A stretch of 64,000 nucleotides of DNA from contig OX424566.1 of assembly GCA_949152475.1 (NCBI GenBank), positions 33,110,423 to 33,174,422 of the forward strand, given 5' to 3'. Both the position numbers and the translations under genes were made by a program. Origin of the DNA: Terebella lapidaria. Its lineage: Eukaryota > Annelida > Polychaeta > Terebellida > Terebellidae. Shown one piece after another: positions 1 to 10,656 of this stretch; the first letter of the stretch is position 1, and each line of letters starts with the position of its first letter. Below the pieces are notes generated by a model that saw nothing but the letters and a program-made list of their open reading frames with translations, made no database searches and had not been told where the DNA came from.

Positions 1-180
1 CGACTGCCGAGCACCGGTAAGTCGGCACCATACACAAACTGGAGACCATCCCAACCTTACAAAGGCTGCGGCGACTGTAACTGCGCATACATGAACAGGA
101 ACTTCGGCTATAAGTGGGACGATGACTCCTGTGCATCCAAAATGGCTTTCATATGTGAATATGAAGGGTCCGAGGAATGA
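1..180 (+). CDS. C-type lectin terminal exon, 5' part outside window
   Basis: Reading frame 1 is open from the window edge to a TGA at 178-180 and encodes the last 59 residues of a C-type lectin-like domain. Visible landmarks are YTNWRPSQPYKGCG, NCAYMN, GYKWDDDSC and the closing FICEYE. In this family the paired cysteines of NCAYM, DDSC and FIC close the long-loop half of the fold, and WDD stands where the calcium-binding WND would be. The QPD/EPN sugar-specificity triplet reads QPY, so classical galactose or mannose binding is doubtful. AATAAA follows at 193-198. The protein ends shortly after the domain, as in the complete minus-strand lectin at 22585-26050, whose terminal exon is the close relative. 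The start of this exon and the rest of the gene lie left of the window. Confidence 0.8.
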   Translation, partial: RLPSTGKSAPYTNWRPSQPYKGCGDCNCAYMNRNFGYKWDDDSCASKMAFICEYEGSEE

Positions 181-304
181 GCAAAACATGAAAATAAAAA
201 ATCGAACGAATCTATGTATGTTTTTCTTGTTGTTTTTCATGACTGAACATTATTTCTACTTTGCAAGAATCCTTCAAACTTCAACTTCTTTTATTCTTCT
301 TCTG

Positions 305-453
305 ACCAAAATTGGAGATCTTCCCAACCTCACAAAAGCTGTGGTGACTCTAACTGCGCCTACATTAACAGGAACCACGGCTATAAGTGGGATGATGACT
401 CGTGTGCAAGTCCAATGGCCTTCAGGTGTGAATATGAAGTGTCCGCAAATTGA
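305..453 (+). pseudogene. Duplicate of the C-type lectin terminal exon
   Basis: A second plus-strand copy of the lectin C-terminal segment lies 130 bp after the first. Frame 1 reads NWRSSQPHKSCGDSNCAYIN, then GYKWDDDSCASPMAF and a final RCEYE before a TGA at 451-453. AATAAA is at 478-483, and the following 100 bp match the 3' flank of the minus-strand lectin (22470-22584, inverted). The first half of the exon, with the acceptor and WIGA-like strand, is missing. It is either a 5'-truncated relic or an alternative last segment. Cysteine NC of the usual GDCNC has become NS. Confidence 0.65.
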
Positions 454-689
454 GTGTAGAGAACAAAAATGAGTTGAAATAAACAACAACATGATAACAA
501 AATATATGTATTTTTTGTTTGTTTCTGTGTTATGTTTACTGCCTGAGCAATTTCGGCGTCGTTTTCACCTCACTCACTTTTTTTTCCTTCAAAATACACA
601 TATTGAACGGAATTTAATCCTCCACGGACACGTGAAAAAAAACCCAATACATCCCTATTCATGGTGAGAATTGAAATTATTCAGAAGTT

Positions 690-826
690 TTATGCCCAGA
701 ATTGATTGTGAGATTGGGAAGATCTCCGATTGGTGTATAGTACCAACTTACCAGTGCTCAGCAGTGGGAACTCCTTGCCTCCACCTTTTGGAGGACGTAC
801 GGCACCAAGGCGACACAATGCTGTTC
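690..826 (-). pseudogene. Inverted fragment of lectin terminal exon (first half)
   Basis: On the minus strand a tract ending TTTACTGCAG at 827 is followed by the beginning of the lectin terminal exon: GTALCRLGAVRPP, then FPLLSTGK, then YTNRRSSQSHN, and a stop at 690-692. It aligns with the first half of the intact exon at 22823-22585, including the splice acceptor, but the conserved W of YTNW is R and the second half is replaced by unrelated sequence. It is read as a broken, inverted partial copy. Confidence 0.6.
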
Positions 827-1011
827 CTGCAGTAAATGCATGAATTATAACTGCATTTGACATGACTTCGAAACACAGAATATCAAAGTTCCTGAAGTGC
901 ACTGTATACCAATTTATACGTTCTTTCAAATTTGTGTTCAACTGCGTGGTTGAACTCAATTGTATTCCCAAATATAAAATTGTACTGAATTTACGGAACT
1001 TTTGCCAGATA

Positions 1012-1116
1012 AAACATACCTACGGCTACAAGTGGGATAACGGTCGCTGTGCACTGACCATGCCTTTCGTGTGTGATCATGAGGGCAAAGCGTCAGGTGA
1101 AATGCAATTCAAGTAA
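1012..1116 (+). pseudogene. Lectin terminal exon fragment (last half)
   Basis: The plus strand encodes KHTYGYKWDNGRCALTMPF, then VCDHEGKASGEMQFK and a TAA at 1114-1116. This is the end of the C-type lectin domain (KWDN..C......VCDHE), more diverged than the other copies; WDN replaces WDD and the tail is longer. No upstream half of the exon is present in the same orientation. Together with 690-826 it looks like an exon broken by an inversion. Confidence 0.55.
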
Positions 1117-1381
1117 ACGTTGAATATTAATGAGCAAATTTGTACGCCTATCACACACAGAACGAGAATCTTATCAGGTGCTGCATGATAAAACCAAACA
1201 TGGTCGGCTTTCTCATGTGATAAAAGTGACCATGCCGGGTTTTATATCCGACCATGTCGCTTTTGTCACGGTTGGTGCTGGCGTCGTGAGAAAACGACAT
1301 ACCCATGAAATATCCGACATTAACTGCTGAGCTATTGCAAAAGCTTTTGTTCGTGAAATTCATGATATGCATGACCATATT
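1117..1381. other. No gene seen; short dispersed repeat
   Basis: Between the lectin fragment and the first LTR element no coding signal was found. The stretch GCATGATAAAACC with CATGGTCGGCTTTCTCA (1184-1217) recurs at about 26757-26815, next to the 134-bp satellite, so it is part of a dispersed repeat. Confidence 0.5.
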
Positions 1382-1516
1382 TGTGAGTTTTCATGGTGGA
1401 CGCCATATTGATACTCGAACTAACTTTATTTCCGGATACATTTGATAGGTGGCGCTATACAACATAATGCATTCACATGTACACCATTGTAATGTTCATC
1501 ATATCATAATGTCACA
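1382..1516 (-). repeat. 3' LTR of gypsy element 1
   Basis: 135-bp direct repeat of 5977-6111 with two mismatches. The purine-rich tract on the element side (1517-1525) marks it as the 3' LTR for a minus-strand element. Confidence 0.9.
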
Positions 1517-4500
1517 TCCCCCCTTGAGTCAGAATGTCAAATTGTTTGCTGAAATAAATGTAGTATTCACCATCAAAGACATTACCATCTTTTATATTAC
1601 ATGACATCACACAACATTTATCAACCAATAAATGTGCACTATGGAACTGATATATCTATTTGATATTCTGTCTGAGAATGTATTATATCTTTCAGACCTG
1701 TAAAATATAGCCACAAACTCTACTTTCAGGCTAAATACTGAACAATATCCCTAGCTTCTATAAAAGCACAATACTGGTAAACATGTATAACACTACAAAT
1801 GCAATTCAAAATGAGTATTGGTGAATCTCTACCGCTTATGAACTAGACATAATATTCATCTTGAATATTTAAAGTCATGTACATGCAAAATACTGATTAG
1901 ACACAATTCAACCACAACAGAAACAAATACATTCACTGATAGACATACAGAGAGTTCATTTTGTACATGCTGTGCCACTTTGGTGGATTAGTGGCCCTTG
2001 AACTACGCCTTGGCTCTGGTGACATTGAGGCAGGCTCCGAAGGTACTCTTGGCTGTACAACTCGATCAGCTTGTACCTGTCCATTACCTCTGTGGTTGTC
2101 ATGGTTACTGTCACCAATTGGATTCACTGCTTCAGGCATGATAATGACTGGTTGTGACGATGGATTTATCACACGCTGGTTTCGACGGTAACTCTGGCCA
2201 TCCTCCGTTGTCACGACATAAGACCGTGGTGTGTCACACTTTTCTGTGACCACAGCTTTATCCCATGTAGATCCTAAGCGTACCCGGACATTGTCTCCAA
2301 CCGACGAAGGCACTCTCTGGCGTGAATGTTTGTCATAAAACCGCTTCTGTTGTCCTTGGCGATGGTCCAGAACTTTCTTGGCATCGTGTACGACTTCAGG
2401 TAGCAGTGTTGCGGTCAAGGCTGGGAGTGTGTCTTTCAGACGTCTGCTCATGAGCAGCTGGGACGGCAAGTAGGAGGTTCCTGCTATTGGTGCATTTCTG
2501 TACTGCAACAGGGCAATGTATGGGTCACTACCATCCTCATGTGCTTTTCTCATGAGTGACTTGACAATGCCAACAAATCTCTCACTTTGGCCGTTTGACT
2601 GAGGGTACCTGGGGCTGCTTGTTATTACTTCAAATCCCCAGTCACTGGCGAACGTCGCCATCACATGGCTGCTAAATGGCATATTATCAGAGATTAATGT
2701 GTCTGGAATGCCATGTCTTGCAAAGATTGGTTTGAGAGCAGAGATGACACCGTCTGCAGTCTTGCTGGTAAGTCTTGATACCTCTGGGTACTTCGAGAAG
2801 TAGTCCACAACAATTAAGTAGTCGTGTTTTCCAAACGAGAATATGTCTGTTCCTAGTTTGGACCATGGGCGATGCGGTATCGAGTGTGGTATCATTGGCT
2901 GTGCTAAGTTGCGCCTGCGATACTTAGCACAGGTCTCACACTTGGCTAACCTTTCTTTGATGTCACGTCCCATGTTCGGCCAAAACATTATGTCTTTGGC
3001 CCGGGAATAGCACTTGTCTACACCGAGGTGTCCACTGTGAAGCTTCATGAGCATTTCTGGTCTCATGGACTCTGGTATCACAAGCTTGTTTGCAATGAAC
3101 ACCAGGTCTTCCTCACAGTGCATCTCATCACGGTGCTCCCAGAATGTATACATCTGAGGTGATATGTTTTTCTTGTATTTCGGCCATCCGTTTTTGATGT
3201 ACTTTTTCAACAGAACGATTACTTCATCATTCTGGGAAGCTGCCTGTAGCTGTTGAAGCTTCTGTGTTGTTGCTGGGAAGTGTTTTGTGACACTGTGCAC
3301 ATGCAGCTTTCCGGTTGTTTCTAATTGCTCATCTCCTGTCACGTATGCTCTCGACAGTGTGTCAGCTATGTACATTTTCGATCCCTGTACATATCTCACG
3401 TTGAAACGATAGCGTAGCAGCTTGAGAAGCATGTTCTGTAAGCGTGGAGAGGCTTTGTGAAGAGGCTTTCTTGTGATGCTTTCCAGCGGCTTGTGATCAC
3501 TTTGCACTTCTACATCACAGCCATAGATGAAGTGATGAAACTTCTCGGTGGCAAACACGATGGCTAATAGCTCTTTTTCGATTTGAGCATATCTGGTCTC
3601 TGCGTCGGTGAGTGACCGTGAGGCGTAGGCCACGGGTTGTCCGTTTTGTAGGAGGCATGCTCCGAGACCTCTGGATGAGGCATCAGCTTGCAGAGTGACT
3701 GGTAGTAATGGGTCGAATAACCGAAGTAATGGCTGGCTGCTGAGTATGGCTTTGATCTTAGCCACGGCTGGTTGGTGTTCACCGTGCCACTGCCACAGTG
3801 TGTTTTTCTTGAGAAGGTCACATAGAGGGCTGATGATAGCAGCTTTGTTCGGGATGAAACCTGACAGGAAGTTTATCATTCCTATCAGACGACGGACACC
3901 TTCTTTGTCCTCAGGATCCGGCATGTTTACTATTGCCTTCACCTTCTCAGCGTCAGGTCTGACGCCTTCTGTTGTAATGACGTTTCCGAGGTAGAGCACT
4001 TCAGATTTCTTCAACTGTGTTTTTTTTCATGTTGAACTTCACACCTTGCTGTCGTGCCCGCTGAAACACTGTCTTTAGCGTTGCATCATGCTCTTCCTCT
4101 GTCTCGGCTGCAATCAACATGTCATCCGCTATGACATGGACATTTGGAATGTCACCAAAAGTTTTGTATGTCCATTTCTGCAGCACTTCACTGGCACTGG
4201 TTATTCCGAACGGCATTCTGAGAAACCTGAACCTTCCAAACGGAGTGTTGAATGTCGTCAACATGGAGCTGGCCTTGTCTAGGCGAACCTGCCAATATGA
4301 GTCTTTTTGATCTGGGATTGTGAAGATCTTTTTCCTGCTGAGACTTGGGCATATATCAGCGAAAGTTGGAATCTGAAAATGTTCACGTTTAATGTGTTGG
4401 TTGAGCTGTTTGGGGTCTAGGCACAGGCGAAGTGATCCGTCACGTTTCTCAGCAATCACCAGACTGTTGACCCAGTCAGTAGGCTCCTCAACTGGTGTTA

Positions 4501-5976
4501 TGACACCTTTATCCTCGAGGTCCCTCAGCTTCTTGCGCAGTGGATCGTACATGACATGTGGGACTCGTCTGGGTGTGTCAATAGATGGGCATGCATCTGG
4601 CTTGAGTTGAATGTGATATTCACCTGGATATGTGCCAAGTCCATCAAACACATCTCCGAACTCATCACGAAGTGTTTGCATGTCGATAGGAGTTTTGGCC
4701 TGTATGACGTCTACTGCCACAACCTCCTCGCTCTTCTGGACGAGGCCTAGGGCTACACAGGTATTCAGTCCTAGGATGGGAACTGACTTGTCCCTGGTCA
4801 CAAACAGTTCTGAAACAGTTTTGTACTGTCCTACTTGAAACGACACTTTAGCGGCACCTTCATGCTCTATTGTACTTCCACCAAAGGCTCTAAGGGTAAC
4901 GTTGTTCCACAAAAGCTCGGGCTTCCCGACAATGCGTCTCCATACATTGTCTGGCACTGTATTTGTCTCGGCTCCTGTGTCTATCTTGAACTTGATGTTG
5001 GAGTTACATACCCGAACATTGGCGTACCAGGCTGAATTACTGACAGTTCCAACATTCAGCACTGTGATTGTATCCAGGAAGAAGTCATTGCCACTGTCAC
5101 TGGACTCCATGTCAACTGTATGCACTGACCTGGCTGTGCACACAGATGCATAATGATTATTTCTCTTGCACTTGGAGCAGACAGTGCCGTACGCTGGGCA
5201 TGAGCGGCGAGCATGTTGTGTACCACAGCGGTAGCAGACCCTGAACTTGTTTGTGCGACTTGGGTTTTTGTCTTGTTGTTCCGTGCTACCTTGTTGGCGT
5301 GGTTGGCGGGACCGTGGTTTGCGCCGTTTCTTTGTGGCTTGTACCGGCTGGATTGACTTCTCACTTGCCACTCCCGTCACACCTGATGCCGCCATGGAGC
5401 TGACTTCATTCTGTGTAACTTCATATGCCACACACAGGTCTTTGGTCTTTGTCAGTGTGAGATTGTCAGCTGCTAACAAACGCTCTTTCAGACGCTTGTC
5501 TTGCACATTGTCCACAGAGAATATTATCTTATCTCTGATCATATTGTCTTTCTCGGCAAACTCACACTGATCAGCTAATGTCTGTAAATTTGTTAGATAG
5601 TCAACAAAGGGCTGATTTTCAGGGCGGCGGTGCGACCAAAACTGGTAGCGACAGAACACAGTTCTTTTCAAACCTTGAAAGTGTATGTCAAATTTCTGCA
5701 TCACCACGTCGAACTTAGTTTTGTCCTCGGTGTCTGCATAGGTGAACTGATTGTACCTGTGAATCGACTCTGGCCCGATGCTCGACAGGAGCATCGCGAT
5801 CTTGATAGAGTCGTCCTTGGCTTGCGACTCGGATGCTGTCAGCCATATCTCGAATCGTTGTTTCCACTGGCGCCAATTGTCCGCGATGTTGCCGGACAAT
5901 GCTAGATGTCCTGGCGGCTTGAAATCGCTCGACATTACTGTATTTTCCTACAATTTCTTGTTTTTTTCTGACACCA

Positions 5977-6111
5977 TGTGAGTTTTCATGGTGGACGCCA
6001 TATTGATACTCGAACTAACTTTATTTCCGGATACATTCGATAGGTGGCGCTATACATCATAATGCATTCACATGTACACCATTGTAATGTTCATCATATC
6101 ATAATGTCACA
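5977..6111 (-). repeat. 5' LTR of gypsy element 1
   Basis: 135-bp direct repeat of 1382-1516. The inner neighbour on the minus strand begins TGGTGTCAG, as expected for a primer-binding site directly after the 5' LTR. Confidence 0.9.
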
Positions 6112-7420
6112 ATATTATCGTCCAATTCTTGGACTTCCACGGGTGATTAAAGGGCAACGACTAGCCTGGCTGCCCTAATTATTAGGCTACGACCTCTACA
6201 TTGAATCAAGACACAGCGCTGAAGTCGCATGGGGGTGGGAGTCTGAAACGATGTATTGGGTGCGTTATGACCTATATATATGTCCAGCTTTATGGAAATC
6301 ACAAGCTCACATGTAGGTCTACTTATCTCACGGGGGGTAAGCGAATCATAACGTTCGGGCATATTTTATGGATTATCTGGCTGAAATATCGAAATATATA
6401 ATTCAGGCATGGTTCATCCGGACCACACTGTTATTAATAATCATAATAATAATCATAATAATAATAATAACAAATGAAAAACCTCTGTGTTCAGATTTTT
6501 GTCTTTATCTTTCGATATGTCAATATTCACACCAATTTTTGTCCAACCTGTGTGAGAATGTGCTTTGGAGATCCGGCTGAAACATATTCCAATCAATAAA
6601 TCAGAATGTACTACAATTTATCAACTAAAATGTGCTCGAACGTTATGACTTGCTTACCCAGCGTGTAACTAGCAAACAAATCCAGATAGCTCTTCCTGTT
6701 TACATTTCCTGATGCAACAATAATTAAATTACAATAGAATAGAATAGAAATTTCACACTGTCTCGAGTGTATATACATACAAATAAACAAAATACTAAAG
6801 ATACAGAACAGTGACGAGATGATGGGCTGGAGTCATTATGACTGTGAACCTGCTGACACAATAATATTTAACAAAATAAACCAAGAGATACCTCTCAACA
6901 GGTGCCCACAACCTCAAAAAAAAAGGAAAGAAGAAAATTGAAAAGTTTTTAGAAATCAATCAATCTATGATGTGGCTATTGCAAGCAGACTGGAATAAAT
7001 ATTATCCACCAATCACATCAGGTGTGAAAAATGCGACATGGGCGATAATAAACATTTGACTGTTTAAGAAGCGACATAGGTGATATTCTATTTCTCATAG
7101 GTCGCGTTTGTCATGCTACATTCGGCATGTCTTGCGCAGAATTATCCTGTGTGTGATCGACGTATTTCCAGGCACGATGAAGTACGGGTCGAGTCGTTAT
7201 GTAAAATTAGCATCGAGGCAACTTTCTCAAGCTCGGCATTTGAAGTTTGGTTCAAATATACATGTTTATGCTTTTATATCGGTACTTTTTTGTCAAAATG
7301 AACAACTACTGGTAATCAACTTTCGCCATTTTTCATGACGCCACACCGCACTACGAGTGCGATTATAAGTGCGATAAAACACACTAACCTAGAATTTACT
7401 AATGAGTCGTAACAAATATA
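6112..7420. other. No gene seen; contains an ATA-rich microsatellite
   Basis: Only short unsupported open frames are present. An imperfect AAT/ATA trinucleotide tract lies at about 6431-6470. AT-rich intergenic sequence otherwise. Confidence 0.5.
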
Positions 7421-8175
7421 ACTGTGGCGATACTGGATGCACTAACGATCTTTAGTGCATCCCGCAATGGCGGACAGTAAAACGGTCAGTTTGGTTTTTT
7501 ACCGTATTTTATCAAATGACAGGCTTATTTGTAATAAATGGATACTTCGAAGGTAGCTTAGTGTTTTGGTAAAAGATATGCCTAGTTATTTCAAGCAGAT
7601 CACGTTTTTTTGTTGAGATATGTTGAGGAAAAGAATTAGCGATAAGATTCACCAACGACAAAAGTGAGATTCCCTAACGATATAGGCCTAATACGTGTAT
7701 ATTGTAATAGGTCAATATCATACACCATTGTGAATTCGTTGATTTATGCGACATAAATTAGCGAATGTCACATTAAAAATAGGAAATATGTACTAGAAGA
7801 TCATCTGTACACATCAATACATGTCAATTGGTACTTTATTTCACGTTTAACATTTAAATAACGTAGATTTGAATTAATAAAGAAAAGATCTTTAGGGAAT
7901 CTTCACATGTTCGTTAGGGAATCTTCGATTTTACAAAAACAATCGTTAGGGAATCTTTCGGCTTTTTTTAGACGAGTTTTTCATGCTCAAACCAACATAA
8001 ATCGCCATGTATTTGCAACGAACGGTTTTGTGCGTATAAGAATCAGCAGGTGTATGTGTGTATCGATCACAATCGTAATTATCGGGAAAATGAAGAAAAT
8101 TCAAACGAACCGCGAGTGCTGTTTGCCATTGCGGGACGCACTAACGAGCGTTAATGCATCCAGTCTCGCCACAGT
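7421..8175. mobile_element. Non-autonomous TIR element (MITE), 755 bp
   Basis: 51-bp terminal inverted repeats (7421-7471 and 8125-8175) begin ACTGTGGCGA and match at 46 of 51 positions. Inside, the sequence TCGTTAGGGAATCTT occurs at 7910-7924 and 7943-7957, with a shorter copy at 7891-7903 and an inverted copy at 7668-7680. These look like subterminal repeats of the kind transposases bind. No transposase is encoded. The target duplication is unclear (AATAT occurs near both ends), so the superfamily is not assigned. Confidence 0.7.
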
Positions 8176-9495
8176 GAAATATTGTATATATTCAGCATGA
8201 ACGTAATTAAATGGCACGTGTCAATCACTCAGAATACAAATGTAATTTTCTGTTCCACTAACGAGGAAACCACTCCCGAGATGGTTATTTTAGTTTCGTA
8301 AAAAATCGGAATGTGAAATATTACGAACAACAGTATAAACCTGCAGGATCCTTGGCCTATTCCCGTATTATTCTCTTTACAGGTGAATTGACGCTGTGTG
8401 CGTTAATCCTCAGACTATCCCGGTGGCTGTTGACGACTAGCGAGCGACAAGATTTATCTAATGTGAATGAATAAACGATTACAAGACTGAATTGGTATCT
8501 TTCTTGAACATAAACTGTCGAAACGGTCAGACCCTATTCTCTATGAAGAATCGTCCGATTTGGAAAATTATTTCAAATCTTGATGTCTTCTTGATCAGCG
8601 GACTTTTTCAGGAAAATTACCCCCAAAATTAATGTATCGGATGTTCTCATAGGTCTGAGTCTGGAGTTGAACATTAATGTTGTTTTACTTCTATTTAACG
8701 AGACAAATATTAACTTCCTAATCAGAATCTGATAATTGTCAGACATTTACAATGTAGGGTTATCATGGTTATTAAAAAAAGTATACCGAAACTCGTGTAC
8801 ATGGGGTAGCTTTCATGGCCTAGCAATTACTTTGTTTTTATCAACATATATAGGTTGAACAATATTTTAATAATCTTGTCTGTCGATGCTTGTCGTCCAA
8901 ATCACATCCACAATGATGAAACCTGACACACATTGAAGCAACTGCCTTCGAATACAGGCAATATTTTTTGAAAAAAATATATTTCATATTAAGCATGTGA
9001 AATGACGAATGAGGCGTACTCACATCAAATTTTATGACTACAAGTAGTCATTGGGAAATTTTGCTCATTTGAACAGGTGGTTCACGCGTGAATACAAGTT
9101 GCAATATGAATGAATCAATACCCAGTATTATGTATTCCAAGCAAACAAAACAGGGTCCGTTATCCAATCTCATAGTCCGGGGACAAGTTGGACTAGCAAT
9201 TCCACACACACCACGGTATATCATCAATTGTTTCCTCATAACTACACCATATATGCATATACAAACTGGAAAACGTACCCAATGTGGAATTTCAAGGCCA
9301 ATATGGACATTTGTTTACATTCGAGTTTGATGGATACACTTCGTTTGTTTATATACAAAACTGGCATAAACTGTGTGTTGAAACGGATGGAAAGACAATT
9401 CGGACGGATTGTAATCGTCGAAGTCAATGTGCACATGCTTTATTATCTTGTATTAGATGTGTTGCACTAAAATTTATTTTTAAGATAATATTGCA
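8176..9495. other. No supportable gene
   Basis: Intergenic AT-rich sequence. An 84-codon open frame at 9284-9538 (plus strand) runs into an AG microsatellite and matches nothing recognised. Positions 9116-9186 match 23563-23634 in inverted orientation, a short dispersed repeat. Confidence 0.45.
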
Positions 9496-10656
9496 TAGAG
9501 AGAGAGAGAGAGAGAATTTTATTTTCGTTTCCACATAACAATTCAAATACATTTTATAGATTTTACAGAAGATACAATTATTACATTACGGAAAACATGG
9601 ATAACAAATTAGCAATTTGTTGTCTTCCATTTGTACCCATTAGATATAACATATTAAATTTAATAAATTTTGACTAGCATTTATGTAGTTTAGTTAATTC
9701 TAACACATTTAGGAATAAATAATCAAATGAATATCACTTCACAGGCTTGCCCGGCCTGACCAAGTAGAAAACACCGGCGGAGATCGTTTACGATAAAGTC
9801 ATACCGTAAAAGTAATACGACCAAGTGCAAGCATATATTAGTTTACGAGAAGATATATAAATATATGATACATTCACGAAAAGCAACTCTTACAACAAAA
9901 GTTCGAGCAAGTAATGGTCGATGAATAACACGATATCATATGTCTTTTGATAATATTTTTAAGTTTATTTTAGAATAATAGTTTTCAGTCTTCTGCATTA
10001 TTTCATTCCATAGAACTGGAAACTTATATAATGGTACTTTTTTTTTGCAAAACTCAGAGCTGCAACGTTTGATATAGAGTTCATGTGCTTGACGTGTTAG
10101 GTGGGTTTGTTGAGTTTCGTAGTTGTACTGATACAGGTTAGAAAAAGATACAGGAAGTTTTCCGTATAGTCATGCATAAACAAGACCACTTCATATCTAT
10201 ATTGATCTGTTAATTTTAAAATATTTGAATATTTCAAGAGTGGTTCTGTGTGACAATTAAATTGCGCATTATGAATAGTTCTTATTGCCCGTTTCTGTAA
10301 GACAGTTGTTCTTTTAAGGCTAGAAGGAGTAGCATTTCCCCATGCCATGACTCCGTATATTGCATAAACAAGACCACTTCATATCTATATTGATCTGTTA
10401 ATTTTAAAATATTTGAATATTTCAAGAGTGGTTCTGTGTGACAATTAAATTGCGCATTATGAATAGTTCTTATTGCCCGTTTCTGTAAGACAGTTGTTCT
10501 TTTAAGGCTAGAAGGAGTAGCATTTCCCCATGCCATGACTCCGTATATTAAATGTGGATGGATCATTGCATAGTACAATGTTTCCAGACTTTCTGTTAGT
10601 AGTTGTTTCTTAACTTGTTCAATTTGAAATAACATTTTTATTTCATACATTAAGGC
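9496..10656 (-). mobile_element. LINE remnant: reverse transcriptase C-terminal end
   Basis: The minus strand encodes the end of a non-LTR retrotransposon ORF2. QLLTESLETLYYAMIHPHL, then IYGVMAWGNA, then LQKRAIRTIHN is the typical segment after the RT thumb of L2/CR1-like elements. Downstream, HELYIKRCSSEF, LPVSFS and PVLWNEI continue in shifted frames to a stop at 9936-9938. A 188-bp tandem duplication (10173-10360 and 10361-10548) repeats part of this coding sequence. The 3' side ends near an AG/CT microsatellite at about 9499-9514, probably the LINE tail repeat. The element is 5'-truncated near 10656 and non-functional. Confidence 0.75.
10173..10548. repeat. 188-bp tandem duplication inside LINE remnant
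   Basis: Positions 10173-10360 and 10361-10548 are near-identical copies, both containing the AWGNATPSSLKRTTV coding segment on the minus strand. The high identity indicates that the duplication is younger than the LINE insertion. Confidence 0.9.

Larger units (their letters stand above)
1382..6111 (-). mobile_element. Ty3/gypsy LTR retrotransposon 1 (fossil, short LTRs)
   Basis: A 4730-bp minus-strand element with 135-bp LTRs (TGTGAC...CTCACA on its own strand), 2 differences between them, and a perfect 5-bp target duplication ATATT at 1377-1381 and 6112-6116. Next to the 5' LTR is TGGTGTCAG (9 nt complementary to a tRNA-Leu 3' end), a primer-site candidate; next to the 3' LTR is a purine run AAGGGGGGA. 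In element order (descending coordinates): gag-like region with zinc-knuckle cysteines (about 5900-5150), protease with DTGAE (about 4990), reverse transcriptase (about 4600-3900), RNase H (about 3750-3300), and integrase with an HHCC finger and catalytic core (about 3050-2300). Short LTRs and this pol type resemble Mag or K02A2.6-like gypsy elements (family call tentative). The coding region is broken about once. About 1.5% LTR divergence suggests a fairly recent insertion. Confidence 0.93.

Noticed and set aside
9284-9538. 84-residue cysteine-bearing frame on the plus strand
   Set aside because: No family recognised, runs into an AG microsatellite, and no splice or promoter context.
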